Assembly (NCBI GenBank): GCA_018648685.1
Contig: JABGQT010000065.1
Coordinates: forward strand, 1 to 38,684
Reading direction: 5' to 3'
DNA from: Anaerolineae bacterium
GTDB taxonomy: Bacteria; Chloroflexota; Anaerolineae; Anaerolineales; Villigracilaceae
Length of the DNA stretch: 38,684 nucleotides
Shown here: piece by piece, positions 37,079 through 38,684 of the stretch
Numbering within the stretch: the stretch's first letter is position 1
Layout of the letters: every line of letters begins with the position of its first letter
Notes under the pieces: model-generated
Told to the model about the DNA's origin: nothing
The model's input: only the letters and a program-made list of their open reading frames with translations
Databases searched by the model: none
Translations under genes and position numbers: made by a program

Positions 37079-38032
37079 GTGAAAGAAAAGATTCTTGTTG
37101 TAGACGACAACAGTGACTTGCGTGAACTTGCTCAAACGATCTTGAGAATGCAAAACTATGAAGTTATATTGGCTAAAGACGGAAAAGAAGCTTTGGAGAT
37201 TTTTGACCGTACCTCGCCAGATTTGGTTGTTTCAGATATTGCGATGCCAAAAATGGACGGTTTTGCCTTTCTTAGGGCTGTTCGTTCACGAGAAAAAGGG
37301 AACGCTGTCCCCTTTTTATTTCTGAGTGCATATTCACAAACGGGAAATCTCTCTCAGGCGCGTCGTTTAGCCGTAGACGATTATCTTTTTAAACCCTTTG
37401 ACGCTCAAGAGTTATTAGATGCCGTGCGTATTCGCCTGGATCGGCGCCAAGCAGTGCAGCTTTTTGATACGCGCGAAGCTCATCTGCAAACAGTTTTGTT
37501 GATGGCAAATATCATTGAAGCCCGCGACCCATACACGCGTGGACATATTGATCGGGTATGTAATATTGCTCTTCGTTTTGGAAAGCAATTGGGTTGGGAC
37601 GAAGCCTCTCTTTCTGTTTTAGAATTCGGTGCAATTTTGCATGATATAGGCAAACTTGTTGTGCCTACCAATATCTTGACCAAAAAAGGCTCTTTTACGC
37701 CTAAAGAGTGGGAAATTGTGTACAAACACCCCGAAAAGGGCGTAGAAATGCTTAATGGAATTGATCATCTCAAACCAGCGATCCCTTTTATTTTGTACCA
37801 TCATGAAAGATGGAATGGGAGCGGATATCCTTTTGGTTTAAAGGGAGAAGAAATCCCCCTTGCAGGGCGCGTTCTTGCACTTGCCGATTTTTACGATGCA
37901 GTTTCTAGCGACCGACCTTATCATAAAGGGCAATCGAAAGAAGTAACGCTAAAAATGATCAAGGAAAATAGCCATATCCTTTTTGACCCCTTTTTGGTAT
38001 CTAATTTTTTTGAGATCGCCGACGAGCTATAA
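37079..38032 (+). CDS. Response regulator with HD-GYP phosphodiesterase output
   Basis: A 317-aa protein from GTG 37079 with the ribosome site AAAGGAAA. Residues about 4-118 are a receiver domain: acidic pair DD (9-10), phosphoacceptor D53 in VVSDIAMPKMDG and K105 in YLFKPFD. Residues about 135-310 are an HD-GYP domain: RGHIDRV, HDIGK with H188-D189, and HHERWNGSGYP (241-251). HD-GYP proteins hydrolyse cyclic-di-GMP, or in some cases cGAMP, and all the hallmark residues are kept, so activity is expected. No kinase is adjacent; the orphan GAF-PAS kinase at 16688-18244 is a conceivable partner but nothing proves it. Confidence 0.95.
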   Translation: MKEKILVVDDNSDLRELAQTILRMQNYEVILAKDGKEALEIFDRTSPDLVVSDIAMPKMDGFAFLRAVRSREKGNAVPFLFLSAYSQTGNLSQARRLAVDDYLFKPFDAQELLDAVRIRLDRRQAVQLFDTREAHLQTVLLMANIIEARDPYTRGHIDRVCNIALRFGKQLGWDEASLSVLEFGAILHDIGKLVVPTNILTKKGSFTPKEWEIVYKHPEKGVEMLNGIDHLKPAIPFILYHHERWNGSGYPFGLKGEEIPLAGRVLALADFYDAVSSDRPYHKGQSKEVTLKMIKENSHILFDPFLVSNFFEIADEL

Positions 38033-38041
38033 TGATAAAGT

Positions 38042-38086
38042 TAGGTCACGCTTCAAGCGTGGCCGGCTCAAAAGGTGCATCGCACC
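38042..38086. repeat. Two short hairpins, partner of the 30794-30816 repeat
   Basis: The stem GGTCACGCTT/AAGCGTGGCC (38044-38064, one G-U pair) is followed by GGTGC/GCACC (38074-38086). The first shares 18 of 23 bases with 30794-30816. Confidence 0.5.
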
Positions 38087-38102
38087 AAGATGATAAGAAT
38101 CT

Positions 38103-38141
38103 GCCCATCGACAGGCAATATGCTTGTCGATGGGCTTTTTT
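38103..38141 (+). terminator. Rho-independent terminator of the HD-GYP gene
   Basis: The 11-bp stem GCCCATCGACA (38103-38113) / TGTCGATGGGC (38125-38135), extendable by four inner pairs, is followed directly by T6. Confidence 0.93.
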
Positions 38142-38278
38142 GTATCGAAGTTGGTGCAACGCACGTCTGTCTCCTCTGCTCAATTGCTAAAATCTCCTCT
38201 GCGGTATAATTTTGCTCACCAAAAAAGAATAAAAACTGCCCAATTTCCATTGAGCTTATCGAAATCTGCGGATAAAAA

Positions 38279-38674
38279 ATGAAACCTTCTTTTCGCCCCT
38301 ATCTCCTGCCTACATTGACCCTTGCCCTTAGCGGCTGGGTTGGGCTTTACTTTCTTGTCAGCTTTACCCTTCCTACCCTTTTACCTCGTTGGGCATTTTT
38401 CTTTCTCGCAACCCTCGCTCTTAGCGGTACAGCCCTCCCTATTGTTTACTTTTTCCATCGCCGTTTCGATAAAAAATTCCCCGCAGCCAATATCATCACG
38501 CGCCAAGCCCTCTGGGTAGGTTTTTATGGTGCAACGCTCGCTTGGCTACAACTTGGAAAAGTTGCTAATATCTCCATCGCCATCGGCCTGGCTCTTGGGT
38601 TGATCGCCATTGAAACGCTGATCCGTATTCGAGAAAAAAGCCAATGGACGCCTCCGGAAATTGACTATGACTGA
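38279..38674 (+). CDS. Small four-helix membrane protein of unknown function
   Basis: A 131-aa protein with four predicted membrane helices (about residues 10-34, 37-58, 75-92 and 95-112), a basic turn HRRFDKKFP after the second helix and a hydrophilic tail REKSQWTPPEIDYD. I do not recognise the family. No clear ribosome site is seen before ATG 38279 (CGGATAAAAA). Its stop overlaps the start of the next gene by 8 bases (ATGACTGA, 38667-38674), which indicates an operon with that gene. Confidence 0.75.
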   Translation: MKPSFRPYLLPTLTLALSGWVGLYFLVSFTLPTLLPRWAFFFLATLALSGTALPIVYFFHRRFDKKFPAANIITRQALWVGFYGATLAWLQLGKVANISIAIGLALGLIAIETLIRIREKSQWTPPEIDYD

Positions 38675-38684
38675 TCTCCGTTCT
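38667..38684 (+). CDS. Start of the next gene, only six codons in window
   Basis: ATG 38667 overlaps the membrane-protein stop as ATGACTGA and opens MTDLRS before the window ends. The same coupling arrangement joins gcvPA and gcvPB, so a real start is likely. The product cannot be named. Confidence 0.5.

Noticed and set aside
38068-38250. 60-codon minus frame opposite the HD-GYP terminator
   Set aside because: It covers a hairpin repeat and a rho-independent terminator and has no ribosome site or recognisable sequence.
1-38684. CRISPR array, prophage or transposase
   Set aside because: No regularly spaced identical repeats, integrase, transposase or phage structural genes were seen; the repeats are isolated palindromic units.

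Overview
The window looks like a chromosome segment of a Chloroflexota bacterium, most likely class Anaerolineae. This is an inference from gene content and protein style: a two-subunit glycine decarboxylase (GcvPA/GcvPB) under a tandem glycine riboswitch, a SufR-regulated SUF operon, GTP-type PEP carboxykinase, LysM/M23 and CAP-LysM envelope proteins, Thr/Pro-rich lipoproteins, and many short palindromic intergenic repeats. No rRNA, tRNA, CRISPR array, phage module or intact insertion sequence was seen.

Layout. 1-2152: the 3' part of an ArsR-type regulator with its operator, a gene-free structured stretch, and a serine beta-lactamase-like lipoprotein. 2521-3159: an XRE-cupin regulator. 3386-10416: an iron-sulfur assembly block. 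sufR and a DUF59 (SufT-like) gene run left; sufC-sufB-sufD, an unknown 94-aa gene, sufS and sufU run right. The two arms share a face-to-face promoter pair. 10574-12538: a large polytopic membrane protein. 12548-18244 (minus): an acyltransferase, a lipid kinase, a YqeC-MobA fusion, a lipoprotein, then (behind a terminator) an unknown 160-aa protein translationally coupled to a GAF-PAS histidine kinase. 18262-19028: a structured leader with a 32-codon ORF and an unknown 143-aa protein.

19085-22706 (minus): class III aminotransferase, ROK sugar kinase, stand-alone Smr protein and CAP-LysM membrane protein, closely spaced. 22890-23426: a helical small protein whose stop codon is the first triplet of a 156-bp palindromic repeat. 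23548-27183 (minus): sigma70 promoter, tandem glycine riboswitch, gcvH-gcvPA-gcvPB. 27330-29743 (minus): GTP-PEPCK and a DUF4870 membrane protein. 29841-32337: fmt and glpK. 32487-33745 (minus): an Rrf2 regulator and a duplicated SnoaL-like gene, both carrying the same 10-5-10 dyad. 33955-38684: a Pat-type N-acetyltransferase, a decayed U32-peptidase 5' fragment, an M23-LysM endopeptidase, a PD40 propeller lipoprotein, an HD-GYP response regulator, a small membrane protein and the first six codons of another gene.

The recognised genes are mainly housekeeping: Fe-S assembly, one-carbon/glycine catabolism, gluconeogenesis, glycerol use and envelope maintenance. The most interesting material lies in the small unknown genes inside known operons, the regulatory DNA (paired Rrf2 operators, symmetric suf promoters, a G8 tract in the gcv promoter spacer, several apparently leaderless starts) and the palindromic repeats inserted within operons and leaders.
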